A model generated the notes under the pieces. The model ran no database searches. It saw only the letters and a list, made by a program, of their open reading frames with translations, and had not been told where the DNA came from. Shown piece after piece: positions 1-8,091 of a stretch of 64,000 nucleotides of DNA; positions within the stretch are counted from its first letter, which is position 1; each line of letters opens with the position of its first letter. The translations under genes and the position numbers were made by a program. This DNA comes from Duncaniella muris (GTDB taxonomy: Bacteria > Bacteroidota > Bacteroidia > Bacteroidales > Muribaculaceae), in the NCBI RefSeq assembly GCF_003024805.1, contig NZ_PUEC01000002.1, positions 1 to 64,000 of the forward strand. The letters run 5' to 3'.

Positions 1-63
1 ATTGAGTGATTTTATCAGCTGTCCATATATCGGCTGTCCGAAGAAATTACTACTTTTACTCAT
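1..63 (-). CDS. IS4-like transposase, N-terminus only (runs off the window)
   Basis: Read leftward from an ATG at 63-61, the 21 codons before the window edge give a peptide starting MSKSSNFFGQPIYGQLIKSL. The NFFGQPxxGQL pattern resembles the N-terminus of Bacteroidota IS4-family transposases that carry a DUF4372 domain; this is recognised from memory, not by a search. Upstream lie a strong hairpin (103-137) and a 16-bp sequence (159-174) placed where the element's terminal inverted repeat should be, which supports an insertion-sequence end. Only the first 21 residues are visible, so whether the transposase is intact cannot be judged. Confidence 0.55.
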   Translation of the reverse strand, partial: MSKSSNFFGQPIYGQLIKSLN

Positions 64-102
64 GGTTATTCATGGATTGTTTGGCGACACCAAAATAACC
101 AT

Positions 103-142
103 TTAGGGCTGACTCCTGCAATAGGTGTCAGCCCTAATTTTT
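103..142 (+). terminator. Hairpin with T-tract in the IS leader
   Basis: Eleven-bp perfect stem (103-113 with 127-137), 13-nt loop, followed on the + strand by TTTTT. It sits between the presumed IS end and the transposase start. It would terminate rightward transcripts leaving the element, and in leftward read-through RNA it could fold near the transposase start, a common IS strategy. The structure is seen directly; the function is inferred. Confidence 0.6.
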
Positions 143-158
143 CAATCGCTCAAAAAAA

Positions 159-174
159 GTTTAGCGGACAGTAA
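159..174. repeat. 16-bp inverted repeat, copy 1 (probable IS end)
   Basis: GTTTAGCGGACAGTAA, an exact inverted match to 1792-1807. With the transposase start to its left and on the opposite strand, this is the expected place for the terminal inverted repeat of the IS4-like element, whose body lies to the left. Confidence 0.6.
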
Positions 175-230
175 TAATTGGAAAACGATTTCATGTTAAT
201 TTGGGCGGTGATATGTTGTGACAACGATTA

Positions 231-1520
231 TTAGTCCTTCAAACAGGCAAGAGGAATAACTTTTACGCCATCGGGCCGAGTATATGCCATTGGGCCACCT
301 GTTATTACCAGCAACAGTGCAGGCTCTTCCATTACAATCTGCTTTTCGCGCTCATTCATTTTTCTTACAAGATTTCGGATTTCAAGAAGATGCTCTGCAC
401 CTTTGTCTATTTCAGCACCACCGAGCTTAAACTCAATCAGCGCATATCTGCCGTCGTCGAGATGCAGGACTGCGTCTGCTTCAAGATCATACCTGTCATG
501 ATAATACGATATAGCTCCAAAGCATGATTGGGAATACGCGCGAAGATCCCTCATTGCCATACACTCGAATATGAAACCATAGGTTTTCAAATCCATTTGC
601 AGCCGTTCTGGTGAAAGTCCTAATGCCGCAACTGCGATGGATGGATCTGTAAAGCCTCTTTTCTTCCCTCTTCTGATTGCTGTGGCAGAACGCACGGCAG
701 GCGACCATGAATCAATGTCCTGAATAACAAACAGTTTCTCCAAAGCCAATACATAACTGTCGAACGTTGGCTCTGTGCAGCTTTCTGTTGTAGCCACAAC
801 ATCCTTTATCATTTTCTGTTTCTTCGCAAGAGTCGAGATGTTTCTTGCATAGGTGCGCAGAATCTCACGTGCGAGCTTTTCACTGCGAGCAACGCCGTCG
901 ACAGTGGATATATCCGTAGAGCATACACTTTGAACATAATTCTTGGCCACCAACAGCTTTCCCCTTGTTGTCGGAAGAGATAGCGAAGCCGGCCAACCGC
1001 CCCTGCAGGATGCGAAAATCAACTGCTTTATATCGAGACATGACATCTTGCCGTCAATCTCAAGTTCGGGATTGTCGAACAGTTCCATGAGAGAGATTTC
1101 GCCTGTGGATTCATCGGATTCCCAAAGGCTCATAGGCGCCATCCTTATCCTTGCAATCCTGCCGGTTCCGGTGTGTAATATATTTGACTTGTCTACAGAA
1201 TTCGATCCTGTAAGGATAAACTGCCCAACCTTCTGTCTCTCATCCACAACACTTCTTACGGCATCCCACAACGTCGGAGCATCCTGCCACTCGTCAATAA
1301 GTCGTGGAGTGGCACCATCCAAAAGAAGAGAAGGCTTGGTTGCGGCTGTGGCAAGATAGCCGTCACGAGTGTCGGGCAACTGAAGTTTAAGTTCACTATT
1401 GGCCTGTTGTTCTGCGGTAGTTGTTTTGCCACACCATTTGGGGCCTTCTATGAGTACAGCTCCAAACGCGTCAAGATGTTCACGCAGTGTAGTATCCGCA
1501 ATGCGAGGTAAATATGGCAT
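231..1520 (-). CDS. DUF4143-type AAA ATPase (429 aa)
   Basis: Predicted P-loop ATPase of the family with an N-terminal AAA module and a C-terminal DUF4143-like region; the biological role of the family is poorly defined. Walker A is GPKWCGKT (about residues 26-33) and LIDEWQ (about 75-80) fits Walker B. Near the C-terminus an acidic stretch followed by ALIEFKLGG resembles a PD-(D/E)xK nuclease fold, as is common in this family. A longer frame opens at 1598, but a perfect promoter lies inside it (1544-1574), so the Met at 1520 is chosen. The gene stands alone between two inverted copies of a 16-bp repeat and next to an IS end, which suggests acquisition by transfer. Confidence 0.8.
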   Translation of the reverse strand: MPYLPRIADTTLREHLDAFGAVLIEGPKWCGKTTTAEQQANSELKLQLPDTRDGYLATAATKPSLLLDGATPRLIDEWQDAPTLWDAVRSVVDERQKVGQFILTGSNSVDKSNILHTGTGRIARIRMAPMSLWESDESTGEISLMELFDNPELEIDGKMSCLDIKQLIFASCRGGWPASLSLPTTRGKLLVAKNYVQSVCSTDISTVDGVARSEKLAREILRTYARNISTLAKKQKMIKDVVATTESCTEPTFDSYVLALEKLFVIQDIDSWSPAVRSATAIRRGKKRGFTDPSIAVAALGLSPERLQMDLKTYGFIFECMAMRDLRAYSQSCFGAISYYHDRYDLEADAVLHLDDGRYALIEFKLGGAEIDKGAEHLLEIRNLVRKMNEREKQIVMEEPALLLVITGGPMAYTRPDGVKVIPLACLKD

Positions 1521-1543
1521 TTCTTTACTGACATTTGTTTCTG

Positions 1544-1574
1544 CAAAGATAGTGAGAATTTCTTTATTGTCAAA
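1544..1574 (-). promoter_or_regulatory. Bacteroidota promoter of the ATPase gene
   Basis: On the - strand: TTTG (1574-1571), 19-bp spacer, TATCTTTG (1551-1544). This matches the Bacteroidota -33/-7 consensus exactly. Transcription would start near 1537, giving a leader of about 17 nt before the ATG at 1520 and ruling out the upstream start at 1598. Confidence 0.8.
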
Positions 1575-1663
1575 GTGTAATTTTGATTTTTGCGACAAAA
1601 TACTTTTGGTTTTTGTGGTAATATGTTTATGTTTTTTGCGGTGATTTATTTTTGATTTTTGTG
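1572..1663. repeat. Four tandem 23-bp direct repeats (iteron-like operator)
   Basis: Units at 1572-1594, 1595-1617, 1618-1640 and 1641-1663, each exactly 23 bp. The last 14 bases of each unit follow TTTTGRTTTTTGYG (+ strand), with two to three differences in the third unit. The array abuts the -33 box of the ATPase promoter and extends upstream of it, a position typical of an operator or activator array. The binding protein is unknown. Confidence 0.7.
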
Positions 1664-1791
1664 ATATGTATTTTTAAACAACGACCTCTAAATCAGACCC
1701 GATATGTCAGGAAATCATCAGGATGTTTCGAGTGCTGTGATGCATCTTGTGGGGAGGTATGTCAGGACAAATGGAGATCTATGTGATATTC

Positions 1792-1807
1792 TTACTGTCC
1801 GCTAAAC
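1792..1807. repeat. 16-bp inverted repeat, copy 2 (solo IS-like end)
   Basis: TTACTGTCCGCTAAAC, the exact reverse complement of 159-174. If it is an IS end, its element would extend to the right, but no transposase follows before the BspA-like gene. It is therefore a solo end or the remnant of a deleted copy. Together the two ends bracket the ATPase gene. Confidence 0.5.
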
Positions 1808-1835
1808 CATGTAGCGGGATAACCGGAAAGGGTAT

Positions 1836-1877
1836 GAAATAAAATCTGCTGTGGCTCCTTGGGGGCTGCAGCAGATT
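1836..1877 (-). terminator. Terminator of the BspA-like gene
   Basis: Nine-bp perfect stem (1843-1851 with 1869-1877) with a 17-nt loop; on the - strand it is followed by TTTTATTTC. It lies 37 bp past the stop codon of the gene at 1914-4556. Confidence 0.7.
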
Positions 1878-1913
1878 GCTCGTAGCGTAGAGATCGATTG
1901 GTGCCGAGGATAA

Positions 1914-4556
1914 TTACTTAACGGCTATCTTCTTTACATTTTTGCCCTGACGGACGATATAAATACCTGCCGGGAGATCTTCCAGGCGTGTAGTCAGCTT
2001 TATACCGTTAATATCAAAGATCTCGATGTCGTTATTTTTGGAGTCGATAAAGATTGTATCGATCCCTGATTCAACACCATCGATGTAGAAGAAATCTTTC
2101 CATTGAGGTGCTTCTTTGTACAGGCTTTCACTTCCTATGGGTACATACAGCCTGCAGTTCCATTTGTTTATATCGTCGAGTGCCTGGTCGCCGCATACAG
2201 GAGGTGTGGCTGCATACGAGTAGAATTCTGTCAATCCGGTGCAGTCAGAGAATGCCTCTTTGCCAAAAGATGTGGCTTTATCTCCGACTGAAAAGTATTC
2301 CATTCCCACGCAACCGGAGAATGCCCATTCACCAATTGATATCAAAGCCGGCGAATTCTCTACTTTTTTCAGAACCTCACAATTTTCAAACGTATGGTTT
2401 TTGATTTCCGGGATATTGTTTCCAAATGTCACCGACTGCAATTTTATGCAGTTATAGAAGGCATAGTCGTCTATGACACCGTTGTTATCCAAAGTAATAT
2501 CTGTAAGATAGTCGTGGTGGTAGAAGGCGTACGCTCCTACGTCAATAACTTTCAGTTGAATTCCCTTATATGTAACGGTTGCGGGAACTGAGAATACAGC
2601 ATTAGAGGGTGCATAGAAATAGTCTACGACATTGCAGGTTCTTTCAGACGGGCTGACAGGGACATACACGATTCCCTCAACATCGAACATCGAGCTTAAG
2701 AATGGATATAAAATTTGATTTCCGAATTTATACTGGTTGTTAGAGATAAAATTAACAACAGTATTATTAAATGAATAACATCCTTCAGGGGGATTGTTCC
2801 CAAGCCAAAAAATCTTTTCGATGCCATTCAAAAAATCGGCAGCGCCTGAAATCTGCGTCACGCCTGATCCAACAGTTAACGATTTCAAGGGATTACCCGA
2901 TAATGTTGCCATATCAAATGACTTGACTGCGTTTGGAATAGTGAAGTCATAAAGTTTACAGCCCAAAAATACATTTTTGCCGATGCTTGACAAAGTAGCA
3001 GGCATACGTACATACGTAATGTCTTCGCAATATGAGAAAGCATTATCGGCGATTGTTTTTACCGTACTCGGTACGGTGTATTCGCCTGATAGCGTTGCAG
3101 GGGCAAAGTAGAGGGTAGTTTTCGCCTGGTCAAAAATGACACCGTCCTCTATAGTCGTTTCTTGAGCAGAATACGCAATGGCTCTGCCGTAACTAAATGG
3201 ATTGGAAATGTTATCGGGGTATGCCGATTTTTTTAGCCCAGTACAACCACTGAAAGCGTCGTTCCCAATACTCTTAACTGAATTACCTATAATAACGGAT
3301 GTGAGTCCGGTACAGTTGTAGAAAGCTATTTCATCGATAGTTTGCACTGAATTAGGTATTACAACCGATGTAAGACCGGAACAATTGTAGAAAGCCCTCC
3401 CACCTATAGTTAGTACCGAATTCGGTATTACAACCGATGTGAGTCCGGAACAATATGCGAAAGCGCTGTTTCCAATACTCTTAACCGAATTGCCGATAAC
3501 AACAGAGGTGAGGCCGGTGCAACCATTGAAAGCCCCGATCCCGATATCATCAACTGAATTACCTATAATAACGGAGATGAGACCTGTGCATTCGAAGAAA
3601 GCACCGTCACCTATAATTTTTACCGAATTCGGTATTTCAACTGATGTGAGTTCGGTGCAATATGAGAAAGCATCATCGGCGATTGTTTTTACCGTACTCG
3701 GTACAGTGTATTCGCCCGATAGCGTTACAGGTGCAAAGTAGATGGTAGTTTTCGCGCGGTCAAAAATGACGCCGTCCTCTATAGTCGTTTCTTGAGCAGG
3801 ATACGCAATAGAGGTGACGTAATTACTAAATGGGTTGGGAATGTTATCGGGATACGCCGATTTTTTTAGCCCCGAACAATTTGCAAAAGCGCTGTACCCG
3901 ATACTCATAACCGAATTACCGATAACTACGGAGGTAAGTTTGGTGCAGTAGTAGAAAGCGTATTGGTCGATAGATGTTACTGATTCCGGGATGGTGTATT
4001 CGCCCGATAGCGTTACAGGTGCAAAGTAGATGGTAGTTTTCGCCCGGTCAAAAATGACACCGTCCTCTATAGTCGTTCCTTGAGCAGAATACGCAAAGGC
4101 TATGCCGGTGCTAAAAGGATTGGGAATGTTATCGGGGTACGCCGATTTTTTTAGCCACGAACAATCTGCGAAAGCTTCGTACCCGATACTCATAACCGAA
4201 TTACCGATAACAACGGAGGTGAGTCCGGTGCACATGTAGAAAGCACGGTCACCTATAGTTTTTACCGAATTCGGTATTTCAACCGATGTAAGTCCGCGGC
4301 AATAATAGAAAGCATAGCCGGCTATTTCAACAAGAGTGTACTCGATACCGTTTTTAATAGGAAAATCGGGCAATTCCAGCGCTCCAACAGGCCCGGAAGT
4401 AGAGCCGATAACCGCGCATGTTCTTTTTGACTCGCTTAAGACGAGGTAATTTAGCGTGTGTCCTTTGTATGTGTAGGTAAACTCGTCTTGATCCGCCGCG
4501 TGTACGGACATCACCAAAGACATTAACCCACACAAAAGTAGTAAAAGTCTTTTCAT
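1914..4556 (-). CDS. BspA-like leucine-rich-repeat secreted protein (880 aa)
   Basis: Exported surface protein of the BspA/LRR_5 type. MKRLLLLLCGLMSLVMSVHA is a clear signal peptide, so the Met at 4556 is taken rather than the frame opening at 4613. The body is a ladder of about 23-residue repeats of the form aFxxCtgLtsVxIgnSVxsIG. About three near-identical modules with TTIEDGVIFDxAKTT(I/L)YFAP interrupt the ladder and are visible at the DNA level near 3080-3190, 3690-3800 and 3990-4090. The C-terminus (about the last 50 residues, FDINGIKL...AGIYIVRQGKNVKKI) resembles the sorting-like domain of Bacteroidota exported proteins. Such proteins usually take part in adhesion; the ligand is unknown. 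Confidence 0.85.
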   Translation of the reverse strand: MKRLLLLLCGLMSLVMSVHAADQDEFTYTYKGHTLNYLVLSESKRTCAVIGSTSGPVGALELPDFPIKNGIEYTLVEIAGYAFYYCRGLTSVEIPNSVKTIGDRAFYMCTGLTSVVIGNSVMSIGYEAFADCSWLKKSAYPDNIPNPFSTGIAFAYSAQGTTIEDGVIFDRAKTTIYFAPVTLSGEYTIPESVTSIDQYAFYYCTKLTSVVIGNSVMSIGYSAFANCSGLKKSAYPDNIPNPFSNYVTSIAYPAQETTIEDGVIFDRAKTTIYFAPVTLSGEYTVPSTVKTIADDAFSYCTELTSVEIPNSVKIIGDGAFFECTGLISVIIGNSVDDIGIGAFNGCTGLTSVVIGNSVKSIGNSAFAYCSGLTSVVIPNSVLTIGGRAFYNCSGLTSVVIPNSVQTIDEIAFYNCTGLTSVIIGNSVKSIGNDAFSGCTGLKKSAYPDNISNPFSYGRAIAYSAQETTIEDGVIFDQAKTTLYFAPATLSGEYTVPSTVKTIADNAFSYCEDITYVRMPATLSSIGKNVFLGCKLYDFTIPNAVKSFDMATLSGNPLKSLTVGSGVTQISGAADFLNGIEKIFWLGNNPPEGCYSFNNTVVNFISNNQYKFGNQILYPFLSSMFDVEGIVYVPVSPSERTCNVVDYFYAPSNAVFSVPATVTYKGIQLKVIDVGAYAFYHHDYLTDITLDNNGVIDDYAFYNCIKLQSVTFGNNIPEIKNHTFENCEVLKKVENSPALISIGEWAFSGCVGMEYFSVGDKATSFGKEAFSDCTGLTEFYSYAATPPVCGDQALDDINKWNCRLYVPIGSESLYKEAPQWKDFFYIDGVESGIDTIFIDSKNNDIEIFDINGIKLTTRLEDLPAGIYIVRQGKNVKKIAVK

Positions 4557-4674
4557 TTTATTGATTTTTTGTTGATAATGTTGATATTGTTCTTGCCTGA
4601 TGCCGCTGATCATGGATATGGTCAGGGGCAGAGATACTGATATGCCGGTTCTTTCTTTTGTGTATTTCCGGGGC

Positions 4675-5613
4675 TTACCACTTGTTTCCTTTGGCGCTGT
4701 TTTGGCCTCGCTCCATCAGCATATAGGTAACCATTTTGTTGAGCGCGTTGAATTCGGCTTTCAGCTTTGCGGCATCGGGTTTCAGACCCTTGTTGAGCTT
4801 CTGAAATTCGGGGAAGCGACCGCTGTTTATGGCAATGGAAATTGCAGGGGAGTGGTCAATTGAAATGCTTGAAAGGTCGAGGCTGCCATCGGCATTTCTT
4901 TGTACCTTAAAGGGCGCTATCGAGCCATTCGCATGGTAGCTATATACTGTGGCATATGTATTGTTGCCGTAAACGATTGGGCGAGCCATGAGAATATTGT
5001 TACTGCCAACCCTGAATTCAGCGATGTCAACTACATGGTGAATGCCTTTATCGGTCAATACGATAATGTTTTTTACAGTTCTGGCAATCCATGATCCCTC
5101 GTCGGTTTTGCCGATTATTCCTGATAGCTTTGATGCCGGCCAGTCTTTGCTGTTGCGTGAAGCTACGCGTCCGGGCAAATTCAGCTGTACCGGATAAAAC
5201 ACATCTGCAAGCTCAATCTCCTGCGTTTTTATTGCGAGTGAGGAAGCCTCCACCTTTTCATTACTGTCGGCCGACAGGGCAGCACAACGGCTCTGAAGGA
5301 ATTCATGAAATGTCCTTACGGCTGTTGCTACATCATTTGCGGGGCCATAGAGCCAACGGCCGGCGGCATATTCCGCGCCGATGTATCCGAGAATCGTTGT
5401 GAATATTTTTTCACAAGCGGTGGCGTTGGTACAGCACAATACACCCAATACGTTTAGATTGGATCCGATCGGCGTCATAAAAGAGGATTGATTGTCCCAT
5501 AGCCGGAATGCCCTTTTCAAACGGCTGACATAAGAATCGGCGCTCTTCGCGGTGGTCAGACCTCTCTTAGAAAGAAGCCATTTTTTGAAATCAGACAGCA
5601 TTTTACTTTCCAT
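4675..5613 (-). CDS. Unrecognised 312-aa protein downstream of a structured leader
   Basis: I do not recognise a family. The first 60 residues (SDFKKWLLSKRGLTTAKSAD, then SYVSRLKRAF) look helical and are reminiscent of the SAM-like core-binding domain of tyrosine recombinases, but no recombinase catalytic residues follow. The C-terminal half is predicted mixed alpha/beta with many hydrophobic strands, and there is no signal peptide or membrane segment. Start codons at 5613 and 5601 are both possible. The gene is preceded by about 530 nt of hairpin-rich sequence with its own promoter (6150-6181), so it is probably read from a long structured leader. The BspA-like gene begins 118 bp downstream. 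Confidence 0.6.
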   Translation of the reverse strand: MESKMLSDFKKWLLSKRGLTTAKSADSYVSRLKRAFRLWDNQSSFMTPIGSNLNVLGVLCCTNATACEKIFTTILGYIGAEYAAGRWLYGPANDVATAVRTFHEFLQSRCAALSADSNEKVEASSLAIKTQEIELADVFYPVQLNLPGRVASRNSKDWPASKLSGIIGKTDEGSWIARTVKNIIVLTDKGIHHVVDIAEFRVGSNNILMARPIVYGNNTYATVYSYHANGSIAPFKVQRNADGSLDLSSISIDHSPAISIAINSGRFPEFQKLNKGLKPDAAKLKAEFNALNKMVTYMLMERGQNSAKGNKW

Positions 5614-5639
5614 TGATTACACAACCCAATGGCTTCCGG

Positions 5640-6143
5640 TCGGGCAATGATTAAGCGGAAAAAGCGTGAAGCCGATTGTTGCTCGCTTCACTATCTGAGG
5701 CCTTCGCATTGCCTATTCTGTCGAAACGAGCAACGCTGACCCCACGCCGTATGTATATAATCGGCATGCTCCGTCGCGGAGCATGAGGATATTACATACC
5801 CATGAGCATCATCGCTGCAAGGTCGCCTGACAGAATTTTTGAAAGTTGCGAAGTTTCAGATAGTCAGAAACCAAGCGTCAATAACGCTTTTTACTAATAT
5901 GTCTTGGCATGCTCAGTGGCAAGCCGATAACGTTGCCATTGCTCTGGCTATGGGAGGGATGGCAACACATAAACCCACCTCATCCTCCGGAATAAAGCTC
6001 ATTCTTAAGCTTCAATGCCGGCAACGGCGTAGAGTTTAATGTGCAAATATCTGATTTACATCACAGAAGCGACAAAACAGACTTACGGGGCAAATCCCTG
6101 AAAATCGTTTTAGCCAATTGTTGTAGAATAAATCCAAAATTTG
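5640..6143 (-). ncRNA. Long structured leader or non-coding RNA, unidentified
   Basis: On the - strand, from the predicted start near 6143 to the 312-aa gene, at least five hairpins can be drawn: 5932-5939 with 5959-5966 (8 bp); 5906-5912 with 5919-5925 (one mismatch); 5873-5878 with 5884-5889; a long bulged hairpin 5749-5758 with 5789-5799 capped by a perfect 9-bp stem 5765-5773/5777-5785 with loop TCG; and 5678-5685 with 5727-5734. The last stem competes with 5667-5673/5686-5692. No long leftward reading frame spans it. It could be a cis-regulatory leader or a stand-alone RNA. It lacks obvious tmRNA or RNase P hallmarks. Confidence 0.5.
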
Positions 6144-6149
6144 TAAATG

Positions 6150-6181
6150 CAAAGTTAAACTCATTTTTTTACTGCTCCAAA
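6150..6181 (-). promoter_or_regulatory. Promoter of the structured leader
   Basis: On the - strand: TTTG (6181-6178), 20-bp spacer, TAACTTTG (6157-6150), a full consensus match. A weaker second candidate lies at 6044-6076 (TTTG, 21 bp, GATATTTG). Both read toward the 312-aa gene. The rest of 6182-6349 is low-complexity T-rich sequence followed by short GC-rich repeats, with no gene seen. Confidence 0.7.
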
Positions 6182-6349
6182 AATGAGGCTGTTTTTTTGA
6201 GTCTTTTTTCTGAATCAGCGTGTTAAAACGATCTCTGATATGAGAAAGTCCGGAGCCGGCCACGCACAAAGTGCGGAGCCGACACCGGGTCGATTTTTTC
6301 GAGAATGATGGCCGGGGGAGGGATTGTTGCCTGGACGGGTGTTGCCGCT

Positions 6350-7306
6350 CTATCGGGCCACATTGTTGCGGATGTCACCGGCAATGAAGCCCCGGAGGTT
6401 GTCGGTGGCGATCTGCATGAGGCGTTCGCGGGCTTCTCTGGTGGCCCAGCCGAGGTGGGGTGTGATGAAGCAGTTGCGGGCTTTGAGCAGAGGGTTGTCG
6501 GCGGCCGGCGGCTCGGTGGAGAGCACGTCGAGCCCGGCGGCGTGGATGCGGCCTGAGTCAAGGGCTTCGGCAAGGGCTTGTTCGTCGATCAGTGGTCCGC
6601 GGCCGGTGTTGATGAGTATGGCCGTGGGTTTCATGCCGGCGAGGCGCCTGGCGTCGACCATGTGGCGGGTGCTGTCGGTCAGCGGGCAGTGGAGCGAGAC
6701 TATGTCGGAGGTTGCGAAGAGCTCGTCGAGGCCGGCTTTGCTGACTCCTGCGGGGAGGCTGTCGGGGCTTTTCGATGTGTAGGCCTTGACCTTCATTCCG
6801 AATGCGAGGGCTATGCGGCTGACGGCTTGGCCGATGTTGCCCAGCCCGACTATGCCGAATGTCTTTCCGGCGAGTTCGTGGAGCGGGCTGTCCCAGTAGC
6901 AGAAATCGGGGCATTCGCTCCAGCGGCCGCGGCGGTTTTCGGCTGTGTAGTGTTCGGCTCTGACGGTGATGGCGAGCAGGTGGGCGAAGACCATCTGGGC
7001 TACGGAGTCGGTGCTGTAGGCGGGTATGTTTGTGACCACGATGCCGAGCTCACGGGCGGCGGGGATGTCGACCACGTTGTAGCCCGTGGCGAGTACGCCG
7101 ATATATTTCAGATCAGGGAGAGAGCGGAGTATTTCGGCTGTCAGCACGGTCTTGTTTGTCAGCAGTGCTTCCGATCCGGCGGCGCGGCTGAGGATTTCAG
7201 ATGGTGCCGTGCGGTCATAGACAGTGAACTGACCGAGCTGTTCAAGCGGGTTCCATGACATATCGCCTGGGTTCATGCCGTAGCCGTCGAGGACTGTAAT
7301 TTTCAT
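6350..7306 (-). CDS. D-isomer 2-hydroxyacid dehydrogenase (glycerate dehydrogenase-like)
   Basis: NAD-dependent dehydrogenase of the D-2-hydroxyacid family, 318 aa, the normal length. The nucleotide-binding loop GIVGLGNIGQ is at 151-160, and the catalytic Arg236 (NTGRGPL), Glu265 (STEPP) and His284 (TPHLGW) are all present. The sequence is closest in feel to hydroxypyruvate/glycerate dehydrogenases, which interconvert D-glycerate and hydroxypyruvate, but the substrate cannot be fixed from sequence alone. It lies 48 bp downstream of purN in the same direction and is probably co-transcribed. Confidence 0.85.
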   Translation of the reverse strand: MKITVLDGYGMNPGDMSWNPLEQLGQFTVYDRTAPSEILSRAAGSEALLTNKTVLTAEILRSLPDLKYIGVLATGYNVVDIPAARELGIVVTNIPAYSTDSVAQMVFAHLLAITVRAEHYTAENRRGRWSECPDFCYWDSPLHELAGKTFGIVGLGNIGQAVSRIALAFGMKVKAYTSKSPDSLPAGVSKAGLDELFATSDIVSLHCPLTDSTRHMVDARRLAGMKPTAILINTGRGPLIDEQALAEALDSGRIHAAGLDVLSTEPPAADNPLLKARNCFITPHLGWATREARERLMQIATDNLRGFIAGDIRNNVAR

Positions 7307-7354
7307 TTTGAGTGAAGTGTATGAGGTGTGGGATATGATTTTTACCGGTTGGGA

Positions 7355-7945
7355 TTACCGATAGAAAGTCTCGTGGATGATGCGCGGGAAGTGGGCTTTT
7401 TCGAGCCGGTGGATTTTGCTCTCCACATCGGCGGCCGAGTCCGAGGGGCTGATCTCTACGGGGATCTGCGCTATTATCCGGCCGTCGTCATACTTCTCGC
7501 TGACGAAGTGGACGGTGATGCCTGTGCGGCTTTCGCCGGCCTCGACCACGGCTTCATGGACCCTGCGCCCATACATGCCCTTGCCGCCGTAGGCCGGGAG
7601 CAGCGACGGATGGATGTTGATGATGCGTCCGGGGTAGCGGGCTATCAGAAACGGGGGCACCATCAGCAGAAAGCCAGCGAGCACAATCAGATCGACCCCG
7701 CGGGCTTCCAGAAGCGGCAATATGGTGTCAGGATCTCTGAGACGGTCAGCCGGAAGGACGCAAGTTTCCACGCCGAGACTTTCGGCGCGGCTGATCACTC
7801 CCGCCTCGGCCTTGTTGGTGACCACCAGCGCCACCTGGGCCCCGCGGTCGGCCTCGCGGAAATATCTGATTATGTTTTCGGCATTCGATCCGTTGCCTGA
7901 GGCGAACACGGCGATCCGGCCCGCCGGATTCGATGATGTTTTCAT
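7355..7945 (-). CDS. purN: Phosphoribosylglycinamide formyltransferase
   Basis: Transfers a formyl group from 10-formyl-THF to GAR in purine synthesis; cytosolic. With the start at 7945 it is 196 aa, typical for PurN. The N-terminal FASGNGSNAENI is the phosphate-binding region, NIHPSLLPAYGG carries catalytic Asn110 and His112, and KYDDG carries the catalytic Asp (about 153). The frame opens earlier (8002, 7966), but a -7 box at 7972-7979 places the transcript start near 7965, so the Met at 7945 is preferred, with a leader of about 20 nt. It is the first gene of a two-gene unit with the dehydrogenase. Confidence 0.92.
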   Translation of the reverse strand: MKTSSNPAGRIAVFASGNGSNAENIIRYFREADRGAQVALVVTNKAEAGVISRAESLGVETCVLPADRLRDPDTILPLLEARGVDLIVLAGFLLMVPPFLIARYPGRIINIHPSLLPAYGGKGMYGRRVHEAVVEAGESRTGITVHFVSEKYDDGRIIAQIPVEISPSDSAADVESKIHRLEKAHFPRIIHETFYR

Positions 7946-7971
7946 GGATTCAGAGTTGCGGTTCATGCCTG

Positions 7972-8003
7972 CAAATATACGAAGCTTTTGCAATAGCTCC
8001 AAG
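7972..8003 (-). promoter_or_regulatory. purN promoter
   Basis: On the - strand: CTTG (8003-8000; one mismatch to TTTG), 20-bp spacer, TATATTTG (7979-7972). It decides the purN start codon. Confidence 0.65.
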
Positions 8004-8091
8004 CGTGAAATGCAGCCTGATCTCCCCGGCTGTGAACTTTTTCGGATGGCTGGGTGTTAAAAAATAAATAGCATTTATATATTATATTTTT

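Noticed and set aside
1-106. Rightward frame open from the left edge to a stop at 104-106
   Set aside because: Its stop lies inside the hairpin stem and the sequence gives no recognisable protein, while the opposite strand reads as a transposase N-terminus.
5839-6039. 66-aa rightward frame (MKVAKFQIVRNQ...) in the structured leader
   Set aside because: It runs against the predicted transcript, covers several hairpins and has no promoter of its own; its apparent familiarity is better explained by conservation of the RNA.
5614-6143. tmRNA or RNase P RNA
   Set aside because: No tRNA-like ends or tag-peptide frame, and none of the conserved RNase P core blocks such as GAGGAAAGTC could be found on either strand.
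6223-6573. Pro/Ser/Thr-rich 116-aa frame overlapping the dehydrogenase 3' end
   Set aside because: A different-frame shadow of the GC-rich dehydrogenase gene with biased composition and no start signals.
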